A stretch of 64,000 bases of DNA, from assembly GCA_040954595.2 (NCBI GenBank), contig CM082589.2:3844001-3908000 (forward strand), read 5' to 3'. The position numbers were made by a program, and so were the translations under genes. How positions within the stretch are numbered: the first letter of the stretch is position 1; each line of letters begins with the position of its first letter. The DNA is from Balanoglossus misakiensis. Taxonomy: Eukaryota; Hemichordata. The notes beneath the pieces were generated by a model. It saw nothing but the letters and a program-made list of their open reading frames with translations, did not search any database and was not told the DNA's origin. This document shows, in pieces, positions 51,301-59,433 of the stretch.

Positions 51301-54300
51301 ACTTTTTTGCACTCTTCGAGCTATAATAGTTTTGCCGTGGTGAAAATATCTGATCGGTTCTATCACAATGTCAAGCACGGTGATAGTGTTTTCTTTATAT
51401 AATTCAATAAAGCTCCTCTTTTGCCACCTATTGTGAAAACATGTAAGTGATAATATTGCAAACGCGTTTTCTCAAAACTTCTACATACATGTGTATGGCC
51501 AGCCTAATGGACTATGATAACCATACACTGCATATGCGCAGTATCCTACCCGTTTCCGCAAACTAGATCTGATGGTGTATGGCTTAAAGACAAGACAACA
51601 TTTACATAGATTCACATATATGAATCATGAATAATTGAAATCGCGCGCGTAGAGCAGGTGTTTTACCTTAGCAACTCATTAGACCCTCCACTTAGACCTA
51701 CCCGTTTCCGGTTCGAATGAAGTGATTGATATGGGCAAATATCATTAACAATTAATGTAAAACAATATACGATAACCTCAATGGAGATACAGTGTTTCAT
51801 AATGGATTAACTTGAGTTATACATGTGTGGCCATTATATTGTAACCGACGCCAAGAAACCCCAAGCAGAGAATTCCTTTGTAAATGTTAATATGTAAATC
51901 CTTGGCGTTGGATTGGGTCGATCACGTGACTTTGAAATGTGCCGGTACTATGAAACACAGATCAAATTGCAAAGACAACAGAGGGTACAGTGGGTTTACA
52001 CAAAGTAGATTGTGTTAGTTGTCTCTCACAAAGGTTCCCGGCACGACATTAACAATTATACCTTAATTATCGACGCAGTTCGTACTTGCTAAAACAGATC
52101 ACTAGAAGACAATATTTCATCACTACCCTATTTTTAACATGTCACGCCCCACCTATCTCACACACTATAGACCTGGCCTGTTGTATCACACACCAAACTC
52201 ATCATTGCTAATTTGCAAATGGAAATTGTATGTATGTGCAGTTTACATATATACCTTTGAGAGGTTGGCGAGTGCCCTAAAAGTAGGTCATTTTTTATTT
52301 AATCATGCGTCTTAAACTTAGTATTTTACTTACTATCCCTCAAAATTTAAAATAAAAATTTTGGGGCTCGTCACCGAACACAGTTTTGAATGACGGGCAA
52401 TTTTTCAAATTTGAAAATGGCAGTCAATCTCTGTGTTAACTCTATGGCATGGCCAGAATAGATTTCAACCCACACATTATTAAATCTGACTTCCACTACC
52501 GGTTTCCTTCCAGATGTTATGAAAATCTTACTTGAATGGAAAATCGATCTTGGCGATGCACTGTTAAAAGCAGTCGACGTACAGATACTGGCGGCGGTAA
52601 CAATCCTTCTGGAGTACATACAGGAAAATTCTCTAATGGTAGGTATTCACTTCAGTAAAATGATTTTTGTTTTATTCTACTACCAACACGCTTGATTGGC
52701 CGGGTGGCTATACATGAACACGTTTTACATGTAAGTCTAGTTTGGACTTATACTTATCTATATGGCAATATCATTTTATTACTTTCGATCTGAAATACTT
52801 CTTATTCTCCCCTGTTTACACGCCAGGAGGCTTTGAATTGTCATTCACTGAATGGAGACCTCCACCCCGACATCACGCCCGTCATTCTCGCGGCGCATCA
52901 CAACAACTACGAGATCATCAAGCTGCTGCTCGACCACGGCGCTAGGGTGGTGGACCCCGAGTTCCACGTCTTCCAAACCGAGAAGTTCTCTCTGCAGCAC
53001 TCGCTGGGACTGATCAACGTGTACCGGGCTCTGGCCAGCCAGGCCTACATCGCCCTCACCTCCAAGGACCCGCTGACGTCCGCCTTCGAGCTGAGCGTCA
53101 AGCTGCGGCAGCTGAGCGAGCGCGACTACGAGTTCAGGTACCAGTACGAGGAGCTGGCCGAGCAGTGCGAGCAGTTCGCCGCCGATCTGCTCGGGAAGGT
53201 GCGTGACTCGGAAGAACTGGCCATTGTCCTCAACCATGACCTCGAAGAGCTGGAGAGGAACGGGTACTCCGATGGCGATGAACCTTACAAGGTTAAGCGA
53301 GCCATAAAATGCCACCAGAAAAGGGTAAGCTTATTAACAAGACACCGGGGAAAAACATTTTCTGAAATCCAAAAGTTCGCCTGCGAGATCTCGCACGGCC
53401 AGGCAGGCCAATTATGTGGGAGGAAATTCTTATGTAACACAGGCCCAACGCACATGTGACAAACATTTCATTTTCACCTCAGTTGTATACAAAACTAACT
53501 AGTTTACTGGCGACAAGTTTCACGCCATGCGTATGGCTGAAGTGCGTATTTTTCTACAGATTTGGATTTGGCTGTGAAAAGGCTGTATAAGTAAGTGGTT
53601 TCTGTCTTTGTTTCAGTTTGTGGCCCATCCCCACTGTCAACAACGGCTCATACAAGGCTGGTACCGAGGCCTCCCGGAATGGCGCGAACAGACCCGAGTG
53701 AAGAGCGTCCTCTACATGCTCCTCACCGGCCTCTTCTACCCCCTCCTCTGCGTCATCTACATCGTGGCGCCGTTCGAGGGAATCGCCCGCTTCCTGAAGA
53801 TCCCCTTCATCCGATTCATCTGCGACACCGCCTCGTCCATCTGGTTTCTGGTGCTACTCGGCCTGCAGGCCGTCGACTGGGGCTCTTACGACAACCAGAC
53901 CGGGGCAGAGGCCAAGTGGACCTACCTGTTGGAGCAGCAGAGGCGAGTGCAAAAGCCGTCGTTCACCGAGGTGTTGATCGCCACCTGGACTATAGGTAGG
54001 ATTTTTGAGTTTAAATGTTTACAACTCTTGTATCACTCGCCAGACCCTGCATTGACCGACAGTTGGTCGTAAGACTGGTATACAACCTACGGTTTATTCC
54101 TATCACAAGTTTGTAGTGGCGCTGCATGCGAAAGTACAACAGTCACCTCTGAGTGGAAAATGTGCGCATGCTCATCCCCGGAAAATATTCACGCTTCGCT
54201 CATATCTTGTGAACGATTAATGTCTATAAAACTCGTGTTTGCTTAACAAAAAAAAGGCGTGATTCGGAATAAGACTGGGTAGTTTGTTTATTGAAATCCG

Positions 54301-57300
54301 TGCAAAAAATTATTTACAAACAGAGGTGTATTTGTAACTGGTCGCCTGGTGTTGCAAGGTGCTGCACTGTAGTGTCACGGTAATGACCAAACGGATTTAA
54401 ATATTGATACGGAACTAGATGTTGCCACGAGGGCAAACAACAAACAGGATCCTGAACTGTAACTGGCTGGCCGTTCCCGTCTGTGATCTTAGTGACAATT
54501 ATTAACGAAACATAAGGTATGACGAGAATGCGCGAGTTCGTAAAATTCCCGTTGTTTTAATTTTTATGCAAGAGAAAGGAATGCCAGTTACAAGTATTGA
54601 AAAACTTCAGGATTGTAAAATATACGTTAAAGCACGATCAAAGTTTTGTTTTCTTCGACACGAGCGTTTACAGTTCCCGGTTTTCTAAGTTCTTCGATCT
54701 CCACCATGATGGCTCTCTTCCAGCGGCTGTGTAATGAAGGTGGTCGTTGTGCATTCAGAGCGTTGCTAGGTGTCCCCTCAGTGTTTGTCTATATATGAGC
54801 AGTAATTGAATTATCTTCTACGGTGCAGTCAGCGAAAGAATGTATAATACTTGTCAGTGTCCTGTTCAGACAGAGAGTTCCTTGTCGTTTCTTGTCTTGT
54901 CATTTCCCTCGCTGCCCAGTGAAATGGCTTACCGGTGAATACACGCACTGGCGTCTAAGGTGCTTTATGATAAAAGTTCAGTCACAGCAAAATCTTCTAT
55001 AGGAAAGACCAATAGTTCGTTTCCAGTCTTGAAAAATTGATGAGTGTGTTTCGGGGGGCGGGTGAATTACTCACTACTGCCTGGCCATCGCCGCTCCGCC
55101 CGGTGTCTTCAGTTCGCGGGCCTCCTGCGCCAGGGCGCAGAGCGGGCAGAATATGTGGGAGACGCAGTCACCGCCCTTGCCGCCGATGATGCCGCGCTCC
55201 TCGCGGATCAGCTGGCGCACGTTGGTGGCGCAGATACAGTAGAGGATGGGCACGAAGACGGAGAGGCCGTGCAGCACGCAGCTCTTGTCGACGGCGCGGG
55301 CGTTGCGGCCCGCCGTCACGCAGGGCAGCAGGTACGTGATGATGCAGACTCCGCAGTCGCTGAAGCACCCAAAGAGCCCGCTTGACCAGTAACGACCCAT
55401 GACGATAATATAAGCTGCTGATCTCCTGTCTTCACTGTGTTAATTGTTAGCTGACCACGTTGCCGGTCAAAATCACATGCATCTAATGACATCAGTTGCC
55501 AAAGCGCTCTGGTCAAAATATCAGCTCATTTAGAATGTCAATATTGACCAAACATATTGTATTTTCAGCCGTGTCCATTATGACCAATACAGAAAGATGT
55601 AAGCGGATAAATTAAAATTCTAAATCTGTGACTTTTCAATGGAACTTGAACATCTGTTCGTTGCGAATGCAATCGGCAATACGATACACAGTGTTTGTAA
55701 GTTTTTTGAAAACTAGACTCTTTCCGAAATGATCATCAATTTCTGTCGTATGAACAACCACCCCTGTACTCACAAATCGTCTCGTCGCCAATTACATAAT
55801 AACAAATTAAAGTGATATCCAGTCTTATACGAGGGACACACCCGAGGAAATTCATTTACTAATAATCTCAGCGTACATTACTCGTTACGTAACCACAAAC
55901 GCTTTGGAAAACACTGCGTCTCCAAGCGACCTGAACGCGGACATGACCACACCTGTTGAAATAAGGAATTTGATAAAATGCATAAGCTTGGAAGTAAACA
56001 GGTATGCGTGTTCTCATCACAATTTCATAGAAAAGACAATTTTAATATTATATAATGTATTATGTGATGATATCTTAAAATCTCGACGGCTATTTGCCTT
56101 TTGCTTCAACGCCGCATGACACGGTTGACAACTGCTCCGGACACGGCATCTGCGTGGTCTGTCATGTGCGTTGGCCAATTTTCATTCCTTTCCCCGCGTC
56201 TCTGTCTTTGTGGGCCCCAATCAAGGTTAAATAATCAGTCCACTGGCTTATCTTTCTCTGATCCTTGAAACTTTGCAAGTTTAAGAAAACATGTATTCCC
56301 GAAACGCATGATACGAAACCAAGATCAAGGCCTCGTGGTGGCGCTTCTATACGTTCACCACTTATCACTTGCACGACTCGACAATTAGAACAACATGGCG
56401 TTGTGACATGACAATGACTCCAGGGTGGGTCTACTAATTAACACCTATCAATAATTTGATATTTACATACGAGCCGGCGCCTGATTGGTCGCCCTGGCAC
56501 GGAAGAGTTGATTACGCAGGCGAGGACGCATCCAGAGCGGGTTTACTGTGCATTGCATCTTGTCGGAGACAATAATGACAGCGCCCCACACGTTATCCAA
56601 GTGGCCAATCAGGTGGTACTGGTGTTAAATAAACACCGCCGTAATCTTACAGCTATGAAATGGCCCGCAAATGAAATCTGTTGACTTGGGAGGGGAATTT
56701 AATAACCGATAAACAGGGCGGGAAACTCATGTTATGCATCGCTTGTTTTACAGCTCTCACGTGGCAAGAGTGTCAGGCAATATGGAAGAGAGGTTACAAA
56801 ACATTTTTGGACAATTTCCAATGGAAGATGTATGACTTCTTCACACTGACGTTATACTGGGCGTGGATGGCAGTTCGCGTGGCAGTGGCACTAAAAGTGA
56901 GTTTTTTTTCTGCGTCTTATTTTTTTAATATACATGGTTATAAACGACATGTTGAAAAAGGGCAGGTATACCACGAGATATAGCGTAATTCAAGATATAT
57001 ATGCACCAACTGTTTTATTTTATAGGCAATGGGAAGGGACTCTGACGGCCAAGTAAATACGGCCAATACCTTCCTCACTGATTTTTATGCGAACAACTGG
57101 AATTTCTCCTTCTTTGGCGACTATAGCACCGGCTATTTCGATGTCCCTAGTGATTATGACATGCCGGACGATTCGGGACATCGCGAAGAGGAATCGTTTC
57201 CTTTGTCGTTCAATGAGACGTTCGAGGACATGGAAGATCTCTACGAGGGCAGCGCCCTCAGCGACATGGAAGACGTGCGCCACGACGTGGACATGGTCAG

Positions 57301-59433
57301 TCGGAAAATCGACTCCTTGATCCAGTCGCAGAAGAAGCTGGAGAAGAACCTGACCGACGTCCTCTCGCACGTGATGGGGCGCCTGGAGAACGCACACGCG
57401 CTGCTCGAGCGCATGAACAACAAGGCGGGCAACTCCCCGTACTCCCAAGCGACGTCGAGATCGCGCGGCAATTCGGGAGCGGCGGGCGACAACCACCAGC
57501 TCGACGAGCACTTGACGAAGTCGGCGAGGAAACAGTGGAACGCCTTCGACCCGGTTCTCATATCGGAGGGCCTGTTCGCGCTCGCCAAGGTGCTCAGTTT
57601 CCTGCGAGTGATTCGCATCACCGTCGTCAGCATGCACGTCGGACCCATGCAAATTTCCCTCGGAAGAATGAGTAAAGATATCGTCAAGTTTCTGATGATT
57701 TTCTCCCTCGTCTGGTTCGCCTTCTCTGTCGGCCTCAATCAACTCTATTGGTATTATTCTTTTGAGTCCAAACTCGACTGTAGGATTCACAATCAAACGA
57801 TTTGCCATCAGCCATTTGGCACGTAAGTATTTATATGTTATATCTGATATGTACCCACTAGTATACATGTATATAGTACCTACCCGTACCAACAATCACC
57901 TCTGATTTACATATGCCCGTGTGAAATTACAGTGAATTGTTCAAGTCTTCCACTTTTTCAAACATACATCAGCATCAAAGGCACAAAGTCGTCTGATTTT
58001 AAATATGTTTGATTTCCCATCACCTAGAATACCAGAAGCTTTACTCACACTATTTTGGGCGTTGTTTGGTGTCACGGAATTGGTCAGTTTGGACATAGTT
58101 GGCGCTGATCATTGGTTCACTGAGAACGTGGGGAAAACCCTGTATGGCGCCTATCACGTGATCGCCATAGTCGTCCTACTGAACGTGCTCATAGCTATGA
58201 TGAGCAACACTTATACGAGGGTCGAGGTAAGTCTAGAAGAACGTTTTTTTTACAAAATCATGTAAGCCTATTGTCTAAAACAGTTACCAGTACCAGTTTT
58301 TACGGGGATCATTCAATCAATCGTATTCCCCCCTCTCTCTCTCACTCTCTCTCTCCATCGACCCCCCTCCCTTTCCCCCTCTCTCCCTCCCTCTCTCCAT
58401 CTATCCTCTCATCCATCCACCCATCCATCTATTGCAGGAAGACGCTGACATGCAGTGGAAGTATTCCAGATCGAGTCTCTGGATGAGTTTCTTCGGAGAC
58501 GGCCAAACACTGCCCCCACCGTTCAACGTAGTACCCAGTGTCAATTGCATCATGAATAGCATCAAAAAATTCCAAAAGCAGAGGCTTAGACGCAAGCATA
58601 TTTTGGATGGAAAAGTGGTGAGATCATAATTAACATTTGTGTTTGTGTTTGAATTCATGTTTACAGTATTTTTTGCATGTATGTATGTATTTATGTTGCT
58701 AGGGGCAATTATGGCCTCATAAATAATGAACTTGGTATATTTCGTTGATGCTTTTGGAAACCACTAAGTCTTCGTTATTTTTTCTATTTTAGCGGAAGCA
58801 AAGTTTTATTGAGCGAAAAAACGGAGAATATGAGGTAACTGGAATTTGAATCACCTTATCATGTTGTCTTTTGTCACTGATTATGATTATGGTCTTCGGT
58901 GGTTCCAAGTCCGGGCAGACTGTGAATTAATGTGTGTGTGTGTTTTGCTTTTTTAGCAAGTGGTGCAGCGTCTGGTCAGGCGGTACATCTTCGACAAGCG
59001 ACGGGTGGGCGACGAAGAGGAAGGCTTCGACCCGTTCCTCATGCAGATCAAGCAGGACATCACCGGCTTCAAGTACGACATGTTCGAGACGCTGAGCAAC
59101 ATGGACGTCAAGATGCAGCAGATGCAGGAACGGATGGAGGAGATCGAAGCCAAGGCGCTGCTACCGGCGCCTCGCTTGCCATCTCCGCCGCCACCTCCAC
59201 CACCATCACCGCCGCCGCCCCGAGAGGAAACACCCCCACCACCGCCATCACCGATACCGTCGTCTGCGTCGCCGCAGAGCGAGCCGTTCCTGTCTTCCGG
59301 TCAGGAAACTGGCAGCACCCAGGAACTGAGCCAGGATCCGCTTTTCCCTCTGCAAGGATGGGGCCACATGCGTTACATCGATGAGGGCAGTGTTCATAGC
59401 AGCAACACCTCCCTTTCACCGGAATATGTATAG
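42185..59433 (+). CDS. TRPC-like: TRPC-type cation channel, gene B with three alternative first exons (1004-1005 aa)
   Basis: Shared exons: 52514-52638, 52827-53324, 53617-53995, 56754-56896, 57026-57822, 58028-58226, 58438-58617, 58793-58834, 58957-59433. These join to one first exon: 42185-42359 (1a), 44365-44542 (1b) or 45187-45364 (1c). With 1b or 1c the CDS is 3018 nt; with 1a it is 3015. Positions for the 1c form: ankyrin repeats about 12-143, TRP_2 helices to 235, pre-S1 and S1 298-352, S2 384-402, S3 420-441, S4 616-640, GPMQISLGRM 646-655, S5 656-682, LFW 715-717, FGVTE 720-724, S6 744-767, TRP box MQWKYSR 778-784, PPPFNVVP 799-806, CIRB-like segment and coil 848-912, proline-rich 917-950, tail WGHMRYIDE 982-990. 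It should be a plasma-membrane cation-channel subunit. All intron positions and phases equal those of gene A, so the genes are tandem duplicates. S3-S4 carries about 165-170 residues and the zinc motif is absent, as in gene A. Confidence 0.93.
42360..44364. other. Spacer between first exons 1a and 1b
   Basis: No coding feature is visible. It should contain the promoter of exon 1b; a GCGCCCCC word is at 44144-44151. Confidence 0.65.
44144..44151 (+). promoter_or_regulatory. Candidate upstream element of exon 1b (GCGCCCCC)
   Basis: TTAGCGCCCCCATGAG lies 221 bases before the 1b ATG. The same 11-base TTAGCGCCCCC occurs 235 bases before the 1c ATG, and I saw the 8-mer GCGCCCCC nowhere else in the window. 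The function is inferred. Confidence 0.35.
44365..44542 (+). CDS. TRPC-like: Gene B alternative first exon 1b
   Basis: ATG in AAGAATGG (A at -3, G at +4), followed by AGYSASMNPTEKLFLAAVEK, then NINCVDDGGRSALAIAIQN and GNT. It ends ACCG|GTGAGA in phase 1. It is the most distinct of the three before the LFLAA block. Confidence 0.85.
44543..45186. other. Spacer between first exons 1b and 1c
   Basis: 644 bases with no separate gene. The 1c frame is open back to an in-frame ATG at 45040. A GCGCCCCC word is at 44952-44959. Confidence 0.65.
44952..44959 (+). promoter_or_regulatory. Candidate upstream element of exon 1c (GCGCCCCC)
   Basis: TTTAGCGCCCCCGTGGGA lies 235 bases before the 1c ATG and matches the exon 1b element over TTAGCGCCCCC. 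GCGCCCCCxTGG also loosely resembles half of a CTCF site, which remains speculative. Confidence 0.35.
45187..45364 (+). CDS. TRPC-like: Gene B alternative first exon 1c
   Basis: ATG followed by AGHTSPLRSVERLLLAAAEK, then DINCVDAKGHSALIIAIQF and GNT. It ends ACGG|GTGAGA in phase 1. This start is chosen because it matches the length of 1a and 1b. The frame continues upstream to ATG 45040, which would add 49 residues with no visible similarity. A TTGTTTTAG acceptor-like string ends at 45160, 26 bases before the ATG. Confidence 0.85.
45365..52513 (+). other. Shared intron between first exon 1c and exon 2 of gene B
   Basis: 7.1 kb with a GTGAGA donor (from 1c) and a TTCCAG acceptor. I see no fourth first exon. 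A 13-base unit (ACACGCAAGCCCC) is tandemly doubled near 47829-47853. The open frames are short and unrecognisable. Confidence 0.7.
52514..52638 (+). CDS. TRPC-like: Gene B exon 2 (ankyrin repeats)
   Basis: Phase-1 entry after CTTCCAG, so any first exon gives a GAT codon. It reads DVMKILLEWKIDLGDALLKA and exits at ATG|GTAGGT in phase 0. It is one codon shorter than gene A exon 2. Confidence 0.9.
52827..53324 (+). CDS. TRPC-like: Gene B exon 3 (ankyrin repeats and TRP_2 helices)
   Basis: 166 codons: LHPDITPVILAAHHNNYEII, then VDPEFHVFQTEKFSLQH in place of the usual zinc site (no Cys), then the YEELAEQCEQFAADLLGKV helix. Acceptor GCCAG, donor AGG|GTAAGC, phase 0 at both ends. Confidence 0.95.
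53617..53995 (+). CDS. TRPC-like: Gene B exon 4 (pre-S1, S1, start of S2)
   Basis: It starts FVAHPHCQQRLIQGWYRGLP after TTTCAG. It encodes the pre-S1 helix, S1 and an S1-S2 loop with sequon NQT (360), and ends ATAG|GTAGGA in phase 1. Confidence 0.94.
53996..56753 (+). other. Gene B intron 4, host of an antisense gene
   Basis: 2.76 kb with a GTAGGA donor and a TTTTACAG acceptor. It contains the minus-strand PLAC8-family gene (55074-55400). The rest shows no coding sequence. Confidence 0.8.
55074..55400 (-). CDS. PLAC8-like: PLAC8 (cys-rich) family protein, intronless, nested
   Basis: A 108-aa single-exon frame from ATG (55400-55398) to TAG (55076-55074). It has the family architecture: an N-terminal W-S-S-G-L-F-G-C-F-S-D-C-G-V-C block, a Cys/Leu-rich hydrophobic segment (ITYLLPCVTAGRNA), a second hydrophobic segment (LSVFVPILYCICATN), R-x-L-I-R-E-E-R-G-I-x-G, and the terminal C-P-L-C-A-L-A-Q-E-A-R-E-L block equivalent to CCPxCxLxQxxRE. 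Length fits the family (roughly 100-120 aa). PLAC8-domain proteins are small Cys-rich, often membrane-associated proteins with varied roles (animal placenta-specific 8, plant cell-number regulators). A precise function cannot be given. It lies antisense in gene B intron 4; gene A has no equivalent. GC-rich codon use and lack of introns allow a retrocopy origin, but no poly(A) remnant is clear. Confidence 0.88.
   Translation of the reverse strand: MGRYWSSGLFGCFSDCGVCIITYLLPCVTAGRNARAVDKSCVLHGLSVFVPILYCICATNVRQLIREERGIIGGKGGDCVSHIFCPLCALAQEARELKTPGGAAMARQ
56754..56896 (+). CDS. TRPC-like: Gene B exon 5 (S2 end and S3)
   Basis: It reads LTWQECQAIWKRGYKTFLDN, then MYDFFTLTLYWAWMAVRVAV (S3). 143 nt as in gene A; donor AAA|GTGAGT, phase 0. 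Confidence 0.93.
57026..57822 (+). CDS. TRPC-like: Gene B exon 6 (long S3-S4 loop, S4, S5)
   Basis: Acceptor TATAG|GCA. Residues 442-612 form the S3-S4 segment: aromatic/acidic start with NFS (467) and NET (504) sequons, a long heptad helix at about 523-572 (IDSLIQSQKKLEKNLTDVL) with NLT sequon 549, then a Ser/Gly/Asn-rich linker. DPVLISEGLFALAKVLSFLR (S4), GPMQISLGRM and S5 follow. Cys 693 and 701 lie before the pore. Donor AC|GTAAGT, phase 2. Confidence 0.94.
58028..58226 (+). CDS. TRPC-like: Gene B exon 7 (pore helix, filter, S6)
   Basis: It encodes LLTLFWALFGVTELVSLDIV and VIAIVVLLNVLIAMMSNTYT. 199 nt as in gene A, with a normal GAG|GTAAGT donor. Confidence 0.94.
58322..58437. repeat. 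Long polypyrimidine tract abutting the exon 8 acceptor
   Basis: About 110 bases of CT/CCCT/ATCC-rich sequence run up to ATTGCAG. It is simple-sequence expansion that also serves as the 3' splice-site pyrimidine tract of gene B intron 7. Confidence 0.85.
58438..58617 (+). CDS. TRPC-like: Gene B exon 8 (TRP domain)
   Basis: EDADMQWKYSRSSLWMSFFG and TLPPPFNVVP are the TRP helix and TRP box 2. It ends GTG|GTGAGA in phase 0 after a basic stretch. Confidence 0.92.
58793..58834 (+). CDS. TRPC-like: Gene B exon 9, 14-codon microexon
   Basis: Acceptor TTTTAG, donor GAG|GTAACT. It reads RKQSFIERKNGEYE and matches gene A exon 9 in length and in KQS...EY. Confidence 0.86.
58957..59433 (+). CDS. TRPC-like: Gene B exon 10 (CIRB-like segment, coiled coil, proline-rich tail, stop)
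   Basis: QVVQRLVRRYIFDKRR is followed by IKQDITGFKYDMFETL and a Met/Gln-rich heptad helix. A proline-rich tract (917-950) absent from gene A comes next, then the shared WGHMRYIDE motif. The protein ends SPEYV before TAG (59431-59433). Confidence 0.93.
   Translation, partial: QVVQRLVRRYIFDKRRVGDEEEGFDPFLMQIKQDITGFKYDMFETLSNMDVKMQQMQERMEEIEAKALLPAPRLPSPPPPPPPSPPPPREETPPPPPSPIPSSASPQSEPFLSSGQETGSTQELSQDPLFPLQGWGHMRYIDEGSVHSSNTSLSPEYV

Noticed and set aside
51848-51910. Small inverted repeat (ACGCCAAG...CTTGGCGT)
   Set aside because: Arms are only 8-9 bases with no target duplication; expected by chance in 64 kb.
52845-53315. 156-codon minus-strand open frame
   Set aside because: Antisense shadow of gene B exon 3.
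55044-55385. 113-codon plus-strand frame rich in Ala, Asp and Val
   Set aside because: Antisense shadow of the PLAC8-family gene, whose Cys pattern identifies the minus strand as coding.
57020-57895. 291-codon minus-strand open frame
   Set aside because: It is antisense to exon 6 of gene B, follows the GC-rich codon pattern of the real exon and has low-complexity Arg/Val/His composition with no domain.
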